Shown piece by piece: positions 7,080-14,902 of a stretch of 15,445 nucleotides of DNA. The translations under genes and the position numbers were made by a program. The DNA is from Bacteroidales bacterium. Lineage in GTDB: Bacteria; Bacteroidota; Bacteroidia; Bacteroidales; Dysgonomonadaceae. Where the stretch lies: assembly GCA_012841425.1 (NCBI GenBank), contig DUUR01000318.1, forward strand, positions 1 to 15,445, written 5' to 3'. Under the pieces are notes generated by a model. The model saw only the letters and a program-made list of their open reading frames with translations. It searched no databases and was not told the DNA's origin. How positions within the stretch are numbered: the first letter of the stretch is position 1; every line of letters begins with the position of its first letter.

Positions 7080-8966
7080 ATGGCAAACCCTCTACTACAA
7101 ATAGATTCACTTACAAAAAGCTTTGGCGATTTACTTCTGTTTAATGAAATATCATTTGGTATTGCAGAGGGAGATAAAATTGGATTAATTGCAGCCAATG
7201 GATCGGGAAAGACAACACTACTAAACATTATATCTGGAAAAGAGCCTTATGATAGTGGAAGGGTTGTATTTAGAAACGACATAAGGGTAGATTATCTAGA
7301 TCAGTCCCCCTCGTTTGATCCAGAACTAACTGTACTTGAAGCCTGTTTTAGTGTAGATAACGAGACAGTAAAACTAATTGCCAAGTATGAAGAAATAATG
7401 GTATCAGCAGATCAGGAAGGACTGGATGAAGTGCTTGCAAAAATGGACCTTCTTAATGCTTGGGACTATGAGCAACGTATAAAACAGATATTAACTCAAC
7501 TTAAAATAGTTGACTTTAAACAGAAAATTGGAGAGCTGTCTGGTGGGCAAGTAAAACGTGTTGCCCTTGCCAATGTGCTTATTGGTGAGCCCGAATTGGT
7601 TATGCTTGATGAGCCCACCAACCATTTAGACCTTGAGATGGTTGAGTGGCTCGAGGAGTATCTTTCTAGAAACAATATTAGCTTGTTGATGGTAACGCAC
7701 GACAGATATTTTCTTGATCGTGTCTGCACCAGCATAATTGAGATAGACAGCAAACAGTTGTACTCCTACAAAGGGAACTACTCTTACTATCTCGAGAAAA
7801 GAGATGAACGCCTTGCTACAGAAGGCACTGAAGTAGCAAGAGCAAAAAACCTTATGAGAAAAGAGCTAGAGTGGATGCGCAGACAACCCAAAGCCAGGGG
7901 CACTAAATCTAAATCTAGAATTGATGCTTTTTACACTCTTGAAGAGAAGGCAAACAAGCAGAGAGATAATAGTAATCTACAAATTGCCGCAAAAGGAGCA
8001 TACATAGGCAAGAAGATATTTGAAGCTAAAAATGTAAGTAAGAGTTACGGTGATATTAAGATAACAAATGATTTCAACTACCTCTTTACCCGTTATGAGA
8101 AAATGGGAATTGTAGGAAATAACGGTACTGGTAAATCAACATTTATAAAAATGCTACTTGGCGAAGTAGAGCCCGACAGTGGTAATTTTGAAATAGGAGA
8201 AACTATAAACTTTGGATATTATAGTCAGGACGGACTACATTTTAACGACCAAACAAAAGTTATTGATGTTGTTACGAATATTGCCGAAGTTATAGATATG
8301 GGCGATGGAAAACACCTTACAGCATCACAATTCTTACTCCATTTTATGTTCCCGCCCGAGAAGCAACACAATTTTGTAGCTAAGCTCAGTGGAGGCGAAA
8401 AAAGAAGACTATATCTATGTACCGTTTTAATAAAAAACCCCAATTTCCTTGTTCTTGACGAGCCTACAAACGACCTCGACATCATTACACTAAATATTCT
8501 TGAGGAGTATCTGGCAGCATTTAAAGGTTGCCTTATTGTGGTGTCGCACGACCGCTATTTTATGGATAAGGTTGTTGATCATCTTTTGGTGTTTCATGGA
8601 GATGCCGAGATACAGAATTTCCCAGGTAACTATACTCAGTTTAGAGAGTGGAAATTAGAGAAAGATAAGATAGAGGCAGAAGAAATAAGAGCCGAGAAAG
8701 CAGATAAAAATATAAAAGCAATAACTGAGCAAGGCGACAATAAAAAAGAGAATAAAAAGAAATTGAGCTACCGCGAAAAGCAAGAGTTTGAATCTCTTGA
8801 GAAAGAGATAGAAGAGCTTGAGAACGAAAAGAAAGATTTAACAACACAACTATCCTCGGGCACCTTGTCAAATGATGAGTTGATTAACCACTCTAACCGT
8901 ATAACAGAGATAATTGAGCTTATAGACGAAAAAACCATGCGCTGGCTAGAATTAAGCGATATTTAG
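7080..8966 (+). CDS. uup: ABC-F family ATPase, Uup-like
   Basis: This 628-residue soluble protein has two ATP-binding cassettes and no membrane segment, the ABC-F plan of ribosome-associated translation factors. Cassette 1: Walker A 'ANGSGKTT' at 39-46, signature LSGGQ at 153-157, Walker B 'LVMLDEP' at 173-179. Cassette 2: 'GNNGTGKST' at 346-354, LSGGE at 436-440, 'LVLDEP' at 457-462. The linker at about 255-285 has 'EWMRRQPKARGTKSKSR', matching the interdomain segment of Uup ('RTGPKARRTKSKAR'). Residues about 525-625 form a charged coiled coil, the C-terminal domain typical of Uup and absent from EttA. ATG 7080 was preferred because the promoter box covers the upstream extension. Uup is linked to ribosome rescue and transposon precise excision in E. 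coli; the role here is inferred. All ATPase residues are intact. Confidence 0.88.
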   Translation: MANPLLQIDSLTKSFGDLLLFNEISFGIAEGDKIGLIAANGSGKTTLLNIISGKEPYDSGRVVFRNDIRVDYLDQSPSFDPELTVLEACFSVDNETVKLIAKYEEIMVSADQEGLDEVLAKMDLLNAWDYEQRIKQILTQLKIVDFKQKIGELSGGQVKRVALANVLIGEPELVMLDEPTNHLDLEMVEWLEEYLSRNNISLLMVTHDRYFLDRVCTSIIEIDSKQLYSYKGNYSYYLEKRDERLATEGTEVARAKNLMRKELEWMRRQPKARGTKSKSRIDAFYTLEEKANKQRDNSNLQIAAKGAYIGKKIFEAKNVSKSYGDIKITNDFNYLFTRYEKMGIVGNNGTGKSTFIKMLLGEVEPDSGNFEIGETINFGYYSQDGLHFNDQTKVIDVVTNIAEVIDMGDGKHLTASQFLLHFMFPPEKQHNFVAKLSGGEKRRLYLCTVLIKNPNFLVLDEPTNDLDIITLNILEEYLAAFKGCLIVVSHDRYFMDKVVDHLLVFHGDAEIQNFPGNYTQFREWKLEKDKIEAEEIRAEKADKNIKAITEQGDNKKENKKKLSYREKQEFESLEKEIEELENEKKDLTTQLSSGTLSNDELINHSNRITEIIELIDEKTMRWLELSDI

Positions 8967-9008
8967 AATAAAAGTAATTATACAATTTTTTTATTACCCC
9001 ATTGATAT

Positions 9009-9016
9009 TAATTTTG
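9009..9016 (+). promoter_or_regulatory. Bacteroidetes -7 box for tcdA
   Basis: TAATTTTG fits TAnnTTTG and lies 23 bases before the tcdA start at 9040, in the 73-base gap after the ABC-F gene. No TTG at -33 spacing was found. Confidence 0.45.
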
Positions 9017-9039
9017 CATGTTTTTTTAAACTAAAGTCG

Positions 9040-9801
9040 ATGGAGTATAACGAATTATTTGCCCGTACCGAGCTATTACTAGGTTCCGAAACGATGCGAG
9101 AAATTGCATCAAAAAGAGTAATACTTTTTGGTGTTGGAGGCGTTGGTAGTTGGTGTGCAGAAGGATTAATAAGGAGCGGTATTACACAACTAACAATTGT
9201 AGATTCAGACAAAGTAGCAGTTGCCAACATCAACCGCCAGCTACCAGCAACCACCAAAACTGTGGGCATGCTAAAGGTTGAAGTTTTACGAAATAGACTA
9301 ATCGAAATAAACCCAAATGCCCAGATAACATCTATTCCCCATATCTACTGTCCAGAATCGGCAGAATCATTTCAACTTGGCAAATACGACTATGTAATAG
9401 ATGCGATAGACTCACTCTCTAACAAGTTAGATCTACTGTGCAGAGCCTCAGCTACGAATGCTGTTGTATTCTCTTCTATGGGAGCAGGATTGAGATTAGA
9501 TCCCCAAAAAATAAGAGTTGCAGAATTTAAAAAAGTACGAGGCTGCAAGCTTGCTTATGCCCTTAGACAAAAATTGAAAAAGGGTGAAACTCTAAAAAAA
9601 CCTATTCTTTGTGTTTATAGTGAGGAGATTAACAAAAACAACGGAGAAGATGCATTAGCTAATGCAGACGAAAACAGTAGCTTTAGAAAGGCACGCATAA
9701 ACGGAACAATGGTTCAGGTAACAGCAGTATTTGGCTTCACTCTTTCGGGATTAGTAGTGCAAGATATAGTTAATTGCAATTCTCATAAAACTTTAAGCTG
9801 A
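9040..9801 (+). CDS. tcdA: tRNA threonylcarbamoyladenosine dehydratase
   Basis: This 253-residue E1-like (ThiF/MoeB/HesA) enzyme should use ATP to cyclise t6A at position 37 of ANN-decoding tRNAs into ct6A. The nucleotide-binding loop 'GVGGVGSW' is at 31-38 and is followed by 'TIVDSDKVAVANINRQ' (52-67) with the conserved N-x-N-R-Q. 'YVIDAIDSLSNKLDLL' is the E1-type Asp motif, and 'GAGLRLDP' and 'VYSEE' follow as in YgdL/TcdA. Length matches TcdA (about 250-270) rather than the longer MoeB or ThiF. No sulfur-carrier partner or cysteine desulfurase gene is adjacent, although TcdA works with CsdA/CsdE in E. coli. It is an isolated gene between the ABC-F gene and argS, each with its own promoter box. 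Confidence 0.92.
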   Translation: MEYNELFARTELLLGSETMREIASKRVILFGVGGVGSWCAEGLIRSGITQLTIVDSDKVAVANINRQLPATTKTVGMLKVEVLRNRLIEINPNAQITSIPHIYCPESAESFQLGKYDYVIDAIDSLSNKLDLLCRASATNAVVFSSMGAGLRLDPQKIRVAEFKKVRGCKLAYALRQKLKKGETLKKPILCVYSEEINKNNGEDALANADENSSFRKARINGTMVQVTAVFGFTLSGLVVQDIVNCNSHKTLS

Positions 9802-9823
9802 TAGAACTTTCAATCAAAATGCT

Positions 9824-9831
9824 TAACTTTG
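9824..9831 (+). promoter_or_regulatory. Bacteroidetes -7 box for argS
   Basis: TAACTTTG matches TAnnTTTG, 46 bases before the argS ATG at 9878 and 22 after the tcdA stop. The -33 position has no TTG (CTG at 9798-9800, spacer 23). Confidence 0.5.
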
Positions 9832-9877
9832 CGCTATCAAACAGCAACTTCCACAAGAAAAGTAAACAATCATTGGT

Positions 9878-11671
9878 ATGAACATCGAACACATTTTACA
9901 AGAATCAATAATCAGTGCTATAAACGAGCTTTATGGTTCTGTTGTAGATAAAACTCAAATAACACTGCAGAAGACAAATAAAGAGTTTAAAGGACATTAC
10001 ACCTTAGTAACATTTCCACTCTTAAAAATTTCTCGCAAAAACCCCGAGCTCACCGCTCAGGAAATTGGCTCATACCTTTCGCAGCACTCACCAATTGTTT
10101 CTGAATACAATGTAATTAAAGGTTTTCTAAACCTCTCAATTTCAACGGAAACATGGCTTAAGCTATTTCAAACTATAGATAGCGACACCGATTATGGTCT
10201 TACACCGGCAGATGAAGATGCACCCCTATTTATGGTAGAATACTCATCGCCAAACACAAATAAACCTCTGCATCTAGGTCACGTTCGCAACAACCTACTA
10301 GGTCACGCACTTAGCGAGGTACTGAAAGCAAATGGCAAGAAGGTAGTAAAAACCAATATAGTAAACGACCGTGGCATTCATATCTGCAAGTCGATGTTGG
10401 CCTGGAAAAAATGGGGTAATGATGAAACACCCGAATCTTCAGGTAAAAAAGGAGATCATTTAACAGGCGATTTTTACGTACTGTTTGATCAGAATTATAA
10501 AAAAGAGGTTGCTGAACTTCAAAGCAAAGGTTTATCTAAAGAAGAAGCAGAAGAGAAGTCTGAATTAATGGCCGAAGTGCGAGAGATGCTTCGCAAGTGG
10601 GAGGATAACGACGCTGAAACAGTAAACCTTTGGAAGATGATGAACAACTGGGTGTATGCTGGTTTTGATGATACATATCGCGAAATGGGAGTTTCGTTTG
10701 ACAAGATTTACTATGAATCAGAAACTTACCTTGCTGGAAAAGAAGAGGTGCTGCGTGGACTAAAAGAAGGCATCTTTTATCAAAAACCAGATGGCTCTGT
10801 TTGGGTAGACCTAACCTCACATGGCTTAGACCATAAACTGTTACTAAGATCCGACGGAACATCGGTTTACATGACCCAAGATATTGGTACTGCCAAGCTA
10901 CGTTTTGATGATTACCAAATTAACAGAATGATATATGTAGTTGGGAATGAGCAGAACTACCATTTTCAGGTGCTATCAATAATTCTTGACATGCTAGGCT
11001 TTGAGTTTGGCAAAGGGCTGGTTCACTTCTCATACGGAATGGTAGAACTACCAGAAGGAAAAATGAAGTCGCGCGAAGGTACTGTTGTTGATGCAGACGA
11101 CCTAATGGCCGAGATGGTTGATACAGCACGAGAAATGTCGCAAGAACTGGGTAAGCTTGATAATGCCACCCCTAATGAAGTAGAGGACATTAGTCGCATG
11201 ATTGGATTAGGTGCACTTAAATATTTCATATTAAAAGTAGACCCTAAGAAAAATATGACCTTCAACCCAAAAGAATCTATCGACTTTAATGGCAATACAG
11301 GCCCATTTATTCAATATACGCATGCACGTATTCAGTCGGTACTCAGAAAAGCCGAAGAACAAAAAATCGATATCCCCGAAACAATTGACACATCAATAAA
11401 CCTATCAGAAAAAGAGGAGGGATTAATTCAGCTACTCGCAGAGTTTAAGTCGGTTGTTAAGCAGTCGGGCGAAGAGTATAACGTATCGCTGATTGCCAAT
11501 TATATATACGACCTAGCAAAGGAGTATAATCAGTTCTATCACGATCACACTATTCTTAAAGAAGAGAACAGCAACATACGTAACTTCAGGTTGTTGCTCT
11601 CAAAGAATGTAGCACTTACCATCAGTAAAGGTATGTCGCTGTTCGGTATAAATGTTCCGGAACGAATGTAA
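9878..11671 (+). CDS. argS: Arginyl-tRNA synthetase
   Basis: This 597-residue class I synthetase charges tRNA-Arg with arginine. An N-terminal Arg-tRNA-synthetase additional domain covers about 5-90. The catalytic domain has 'SPNTNKPLHLGHVRNN' with the HIGH-type HLGH at 132-135. 'EGKMKSREGTVVDADD' provides the KMSK-type loop as KMKSREG at 395-401. 'FIQYTHARIQSVLRKAEEQ' opens the helical anticodon-binding (DALR-type) domain, which ends at 'NVPERM'. All conserved motifs and the usual length are present, so it should be functional. It is the last conserved plus-strand gene before the accessory region. A short inverted repeat spans its stop codon and a strong terminator follows. Confidence 0.97.
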   Translation: MNIEHILQESIISAINELYGSVVDKTQITLQKTNKEFKGHYTLVTFPLLKISRKNPELTAQEIGSYLSQHSPIVSEYNVIKGFLNLSISTETWLKLFQTIDSDTDYGLTPADEDAPLFMVEYSSPNTNKPLHLGHVRNNLLGHALSEVLKANGKKVVKTNIVNDRGIHICKSMLAWKKWGNDETPESSGKKGDHLTGDFYVLFDQNYKKEVAELQSKGLSKEEAEEKSELMAEVREMLRKWEDNDAETVNLWKMMNNWVYAGFDDTYREMGVSFDKIYYESETYLAGKEEVLRGLKEGIFYQKPDGSVWVDLTSHGLDHKLLLRSDGTSVYMTQDIGTAKLRFDDYQINRMIYVVGNEQNYHFQVLSIILDMLGFEFGKGLVHFSYGMVELPEGKMKSREGTVVDADDLMAEMVDTAREMSQELGKLDNATPNEVEDISRMIGLGALKYFILKVDPKKNMTFNPKESIDFNGNTGPFIQYTHARIQSVLRKAEEQKIDIPETIDTSINLSEKEEGLIQLLAEFKSVVKQSGEEYNVSLIANYIYDLAKEYNQFYHDHTILKEENSNIRNFRLLLSKNVALTISKGMSLFGINVPERM

Positions 11672-11686
11672 CTCTTGCTCCGGAAC
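11654..11686 (+). repeat. Inverted repeat across the argS stop codon
   Basis: GTTCCGG (11654-11660) and CCGGAAC (11680-11686) are perfect 7-base complements around a 19-base loop that contains the argS TAA (11669-11671). It can form a GC-rich stem at the 3' end of the mRNA; no U-run follows, so it is not itself a terminator. Confidence 0.5.
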
Positions 11687-11703
11687 CTTACTACCATTTT
11701 ATT

Positions 11704-11747
11704 AAAATGGGGCTGTCTCAAAAGCTTGACAGCTCCATTTTTTTATA
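11704..11747 (+). terminator. Intrinsic terminator of argS, built on an IS1182-like end sequence
   Basis: AAAATGGGGCTGTC (11704-11717) pairs with GACAGCTCCATTTT (11728-11741) over 14 positions with one G-U pair, loop of ten, then T-run 11738-11744. The core GGGGCTGTCTCAAAAG also matches the terminal inverted repeats I recall for IS1182-family elements of Bacteroidetes, and transposase debris lies just downstream. So the terminator may be a captured IS end. Confidence 0.75.
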
Positions 11748-11799
11748 TCAAATTTTCTATAGAAAACCTTCCAAAACATTGTTATTTAAAACACTATAG

Positions 11800-12018
11800 A
11801 ACAAGCTTTTACCTAAACTTGAAGAGTATGAGCGGCATTTAGATACTCTGGGCAATCGCAATAGTTATTCCAAGACAAACTCCGATGCAACCTTTATGCG
11901 TATGAAAGAGGATCATATTCTCAATGGACAGCTAAAGCCTGTATATAATGTTCAGATAAGTACGGAGAATCAGTTTATAAGCCATTATGATTTTTATATT
12001 AGAGAAATTCATACTTAA
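11800..12018 (+). pseudogene. IS1182-family transposase fragment
   Basis: An open stretch of about 70 codons after a TAG at 11797-11799 reads '[13 protein letters not shown]', '[20 protein letters not shown]' and '[18 protein letters not shown]'. The [19 protein letters not shown] block followed by N-G-Q-L-K-P-x-Y-N-V-Q is the hallmark of the middle of IS1182-type transposases (about 480-550 residues). There is no start codon, and neither the N-terminal half nor the C-terminal DDE part is present. Recognisable homology stops at 'HYDFY' (about 11997), exactly where the opposing small-lipoprotein gene ends (stop at 11999-12001). After that the frame runs a few codons to TAA at 12016. It is a dead remnant. 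Confidence 0.82.
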
Positions 12019-12421
12019 CTGACAAAATGATATTTTCCTCGCTTGTTTTAGGAATAATATAAGCTAAATACCAGGGTTCCATGACCGTAGTAGTATTTTT
12101 CTTTACAGAAATAGTAAATATATATTTATTATCTGTTATCGAAATTGTTTTCTCAATTTCCCCTATCCCTGATGTCGAAACACCTTTGACTAACAATAAA
12201 GTATACTTATTAAAATCAATGTCCTTTGCATTGGGAAAATTTGAAAAAACCCTTTGAAATTCATCCTTATCATTAATTTGTACAGCCTTATCTGTCTCAA
12301 TATTTAATTCTAAAGCACTAGCCTTGGCCGGTAACTGATATTCCTGATAAACAAAATCCTCAAATTCGCTATCACAACCACACAAACAAATCAACATAAA
12401 TATGGATAAAATAATTTTCAT
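11999..12421 (-). CDS. Small lipoprotein paired with the subtilase, PrcB-like in outline
   Basis: This 140-residue protein has a lipoprotein signal with lipobox 'LCGC' and Cys16, followed by the acidic stretch D-S-E-F-E-D. In Bacteroidetes such acidic runs just after the cysteine can direct lipoproteins to the cell surface; this is inference here. The mature domain (about 40-140) is mostly predicted beta: '[19 protein letters not shown]', then '[15 protein letters not shown]', then '[10 protein letters not shown]'. That order (strand with small glycine turn, strand, aromatic, 'PK' end) recalls the PrcB C-terminal domain of the Treponema denticola dentilisin complex, but I cannot confirm homology. 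It lies 24 bases downstream of the S8 protease gene on the same strand, surely co-transcribed. It may help fold, anchor or inhibit that protease. Its last codons abut an IS relic. Confidence 0.7.
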   Translation of the reverse strand: MKIILSIFMLICLCGCDSEFEDFVYQEYQLPAKASALELNIETDKAVQINDKDEFQRVFSNFPNAKDIDFNKYTLLLVKGVSTSGIGEIEKTISITDNKYIFTISVKKNTTTVMEPWYLAYIIPKTSEENIILSVKYEFL

Positions 12422-12445
12422 AATTTGCTCAATTTATATTAATAA

Positions 12446-14080
12446 TTATAAGCGTCTTCTAGCTTCCAATACGGCATTATACGCATCAACCAATCCGTAT
12501 CCCACCTCTCCGTTCCATGTGCCATTAGGTCTACCGGATACCGTTGTATAAGAATAACTATCCACTTTTTTTGCTGTTTTTTCTATAATATCTTTAACCT
12601 CCTGAGCTGTAAGGTTCTTGTTTACAGAAAGGATCAATGCAGCAACAGCAGCAACATGAGGGCAAGCGGCTGAAGTTCCATCGAAATTCATCGTATAATC
12701 AGAAGTATCATAACCATATCCGTAAAGTAAATCAGTTGTTGGAATGTATTCGCCAGGAGCTACAATATCCAATTCTGTTCCATAATTACTAAAACTTGAC
12801 CTTCTTCCATTTTGCCCTATAGCTCCCACTGCTATTACGCTCGAATGGCAATTAGCTGGAAAAGAAACACGATTACGACTATCATTTCCAGTAGCAAATA
12901 CAACAACAGTCCCTTTTCCATTTCGTCCCCAACCTGCATCATAGCGAATAGCATCTGTAATCATAGAACTTGTCGGACCACCCCATGAACAGCTAATAAC
13001 ATCCGCACTTCTGGAAGCTAATGCTATTCCTGATGCTAATTGTTGACCTGCATTAGGTTGAGTCTCAAAGTTATGAGCATAGCTCTCGATTGCTACTTTA
13101 GGTGCTATACCCGCAATACCTTTATTATTATTTGCTGTCGCTCCGATAATACCGGCACAGGCAGTACCATGTTGATTGTATATATTTGTGGCATACCACC
13201 AACCTTGAACAAGATCATATGCCGGCATAACATTGGTTAGATCCGGGTGTAACAGTTCGATCCCCGTGTCAATAATAGCAACTTTAACATTTGCGCCCTG
13301 TGTTAATGCGTAAGCAGATACCCAATTAATTGAGTTACTTCCTTTAAGATTCCATTGTTTAGTAAAATAAGTATCATTGGTATTTACAGCAAAATTACCT
13401 ATTATGTCAGGCTCTGCAAATTCAAAAAGACTTGACTCATAGAATTCATTAGCCAATTGTAAAGCATCCCCAGCTGATTCATTGTCGCATGAAAGAGTGT
13501 ACCATAAAGGCATAAACTCATTATTACCAATGATCTCTACATTATTTTTAATGGCTAATTCGATAAGTTTATCCTTATCTTTCTCTGATTTTAATTTCAC
13601 ATAAAAGAGATGTGAAATACCAATTTCCTCACCTAACGAAGACTTATAAAAAGGAGATTTATAAATAATAGCAGGAATCTCACCAGTAATTGCTGATTTT
13701 AAATTCCTCTCTGTTATGCCCCACATGATATTATCTTTCTCTGTAGCAGCTTTGTCCGATAAAACAATTCCTGTAAGTTTTAATTCTTGAAATTCCCCTT
13801 TAAAAAGAGGGGAAGAACTCCGACTTTTAAGCGAAGATAATTCCTGTAAATCTTTCTTTTTAAATACAACATATTCTTTTTCCGGAATCTCTTCTAAGTA
13901 GATTTTTTCTCCTTCATACCAATAGTATTTTGCATTCTCCATATTTTGAACACCGTCTTCCACTTGAATTTTATTTTCTACGGTAGGATCATTCTCTATT
14001 AAAAGAGAATCATTACATCCCCAGAATAAAGGGATGGCTGTTAAAAAGCATAACAATTTAAGACCAATAATTCTTTTCAT
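12446..14080 (-). CDS. Subtilisin-like serine protease (S8), lipoprotein with fervidolysin-type prodomain
   Basis: This 544-residue protein has a lipoprotein signal with Cys22 ('PLFWGC'). Residues about 60-230 are an N-terminal region. Its second half, from 'HLFYVKLKSEKDKDKLIE' to 'FEFAEPDI', fits the fervidolysin-like prodomain that normally acts as an intramolecular inhibitor/chaperone. The S8 catalytic domain covers about 250-535: Asp271 in 'VAIIDTGIELLHPDL', His304 in 'NQHGTACAG', oxyanion Asn399 in 'ATGND', Ser470 in 'FDGTSAACPHVAA'. The triad is complete. The end 'GYGLVDAYNAVLEARRRL' is a usual subtilase terminus, and no type IX secretion C-terminal domain is present. It should be membrane-anchored outside the cytoplasm, either periplasmic or surface-exposed. 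It is the first gene of a two-gene unit with the small lipoprotein, flanked on both sides by mobile-element debris, so recent acquisition is plausible. Confidence 0.92.
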   Translation of the reverse strand: MKRIIGLKLLCFLTAIPLFWGCNDSLLIENDPTVENKIQVEDGVQNMENAKYYWYEGEKIYLEEIPEKEYVVFKKKDLQELSSLKSRSSSPLFKGEFQELKLTGIVLSDKAATEKDNIMWGITERNLKSAITGEIPAIIYKSPFYKSSLGEEIGISHLFYVKLKSEKDKDKLIELAIKNNVEIIGNNEFMPLWYTLSCDNESAGDALQLANEFYESSLFEFAEPDIIGNFAVNTNDTYFTKQWNLKGSNSINWVSAYALTQGANVKVAIIDTGIELLHPDLTNVMPAYDLVQGWWYATNIYNQHGTACAGIIGATANNNKGIAGIAPKVAIESYAHNFETQPNAGQQLASGIALASRSADVISCSWGGPTSSMITDAIRYDAGWGRNGKGTVVVFATGNDSRNRVSFPANCHSSVIAVGAIGQNGRRSSFSNYGTELDIVAPGEYIPTTDLLYGYGYDTSDYTMNFDGTSAACPHVAAVAALILSVNKNLTAQEVKDIIEKTAKKVDSYSYTTVSGRPNGTWNGEVGYGLVDAYNAVLEARRRL

Positions 14081-14409
14081 AAATCAAATTAAGTTAATAC
14101 ATAGTATTATTTCTCGAGTGTAGATTTCTCTATATTACATAAGTAATCACAATTTCATTATTGCCTTTTACAAATCTAAATGTTTATCAGCAATAAAAAA
14201 AACATAACACACAGTAAAATAAATAATTAATGTTAAGAAAGAGGAGTAGTTCGTTCAAAACATAAATAATATACTGAATAGCAGTGAAATATCTTGCATT
14301 TTATTTGGATAAAACCGCAGAAGTTTATTTATTTAAGTATCTAATTTACAATTAAATGACTCGATATAAACCCTACGATTTACACCCAATATATAAAGAT
14401 GGTTCTTGC
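14081..14409. other. AT-rich gene-free spacer upstream of the protease unit
   Basis: This 329-base stretch holds the likely promoter box of the protease unit (14171-14178) and no gene that I can support. A 35-codon plus-strand frame opening at ATG 14356 ('MTRYKPYDLHPIYKDG') is dubious. No tRNA, clear hairpin or repeat was seen. Confidence 0.5.
14171..14178 (-). promoter_or_regulatory. Bacteroidetes -7 box for the subtilase/lipoprotein unit
   Basis: TAGATTTG on the minus strand matches TAnnTTTG about 90 bases before the protease ATG. The nearest TTG upstream (14193-14191) is only 12 bases away, so the -33 element is not convincing. Confidence 0.4.
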
Positions 14410-14601
14410 CTATGGTATAACTTCCACTTCTTCTTTTTGGTTTGTATTTACTTTATTGTCTGAATCATCGATTTCTTTCAGGGCATCCTAAATCTTATGT
14501 TCGAGTGCTGACAATTCTGTTTTCAATCGATTCAATTCCCCGACTTTCTTCCATGGTGTATTAACTATTTCCTGCAAAGCAGCAGTCCCTTTTTTTAACT
14601 G
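14410..14601 (-). pseudogene. C-terminal tail relic of a conjugative-element helicase/methylase
   Basis: Read leftwards from 14601, the frame gives 'QLKKGTAALQEIVNTPWKK', then 'ELNRLKTELSALEHKI', then an in-frame TAG (14488-14490), then 'DALKEIDDSDNKVNTNQKEE' and a final TAG at 14410-14412. The layout '-LQE-V---W-KE-EL--LK-EL-ALD-KI' is what I recall as the C-terminal end of the very large SNF2-helicase/N-6 DNA methylase proteins carried by Bacteroidales conjugative transposons. The internal TAG is one base from CAG, and the reading continues sensibly after it, so it looks like a nonsense mutation in a dead fragment. The rest of the protein, more than a thousand residues, is absent: homology breaks at about 14601, where an unrelated plus-strand GNAT fragment begins. 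Confidence 0.55.
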
Positions 14602-14603
14602 TG

Positions 14604-14864
14604 TTATCTCTGTCTGTGGAACAACTACAGACAGTTGTGGAAAACCGTTCTGATTCGACTGTTATTTTACTAGACAAGGAAATTGTAGGCTTCGCTAACT
14701 TTTGCGAAGTTAAAACAAACGAGTCTTGTTCGATTGGAAATGTTATTGTCAGTTCCAATTTTCGAAACAAAGGGATAGGCAAGTACTTGATGGAGATTAT
14801 GGAATCCATCGCATTGGAGAGATATAATGTCAAAGAGATACATATCTCCTGTTTCAATACTAAT
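14604..14864 (+). pseudogene. GNAT acetyltransferase fragment, truncated at both ends
   Basis: The plus frame reads 'LSVEQLQTVVENRSDSTVIL', 'KEIVGFANFCEVK', 'CSIGNVIVSSNFRNKGIGKY', 'EIMESIALERYNVKEIHISC' and 'FNTN'. The acetyl-CoA-binding motif A, R-N-K-G-I-G, is intact, so this is clearly the core of a GNAT enzyme. About 30 N-terminal residues are missing (only a GTG at 14601 is available as a start). The C-terminal part that normally follows 'FNTN' (a L-Y-x-K-x-G-F strand) is replaced by unrelated hydrophobic residues running into the 3' end of the convergent S9 peptidase gene. The fragment is unlikely to fold into an active enzyme. Confidence 0.7.
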
Positions 14865-14902
14865 CTCTCTTTATTTGAGGTGATCTTTATTCTATATGCT
14901 CT

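Noticed and set aside
11266..11320. ArgS KMSK motif reading KMKSREG as a possible oddity
   Set aside because: Variation of this loop is normal in arginyl-tRNA synthetases and this form is, as I recall, usual in Bacteroidetes; the other motifs are intact.
14356..14463. Short plus-strand frame starting MTRYKPYDLHPIYKDG
   Set aside because: The first residues faintly recall N-termini of some transposases, but it turns into low-complexity hydrophobic codons and stops after 35 codons, and it overlaps the relic on the other strand. Not enough to call.
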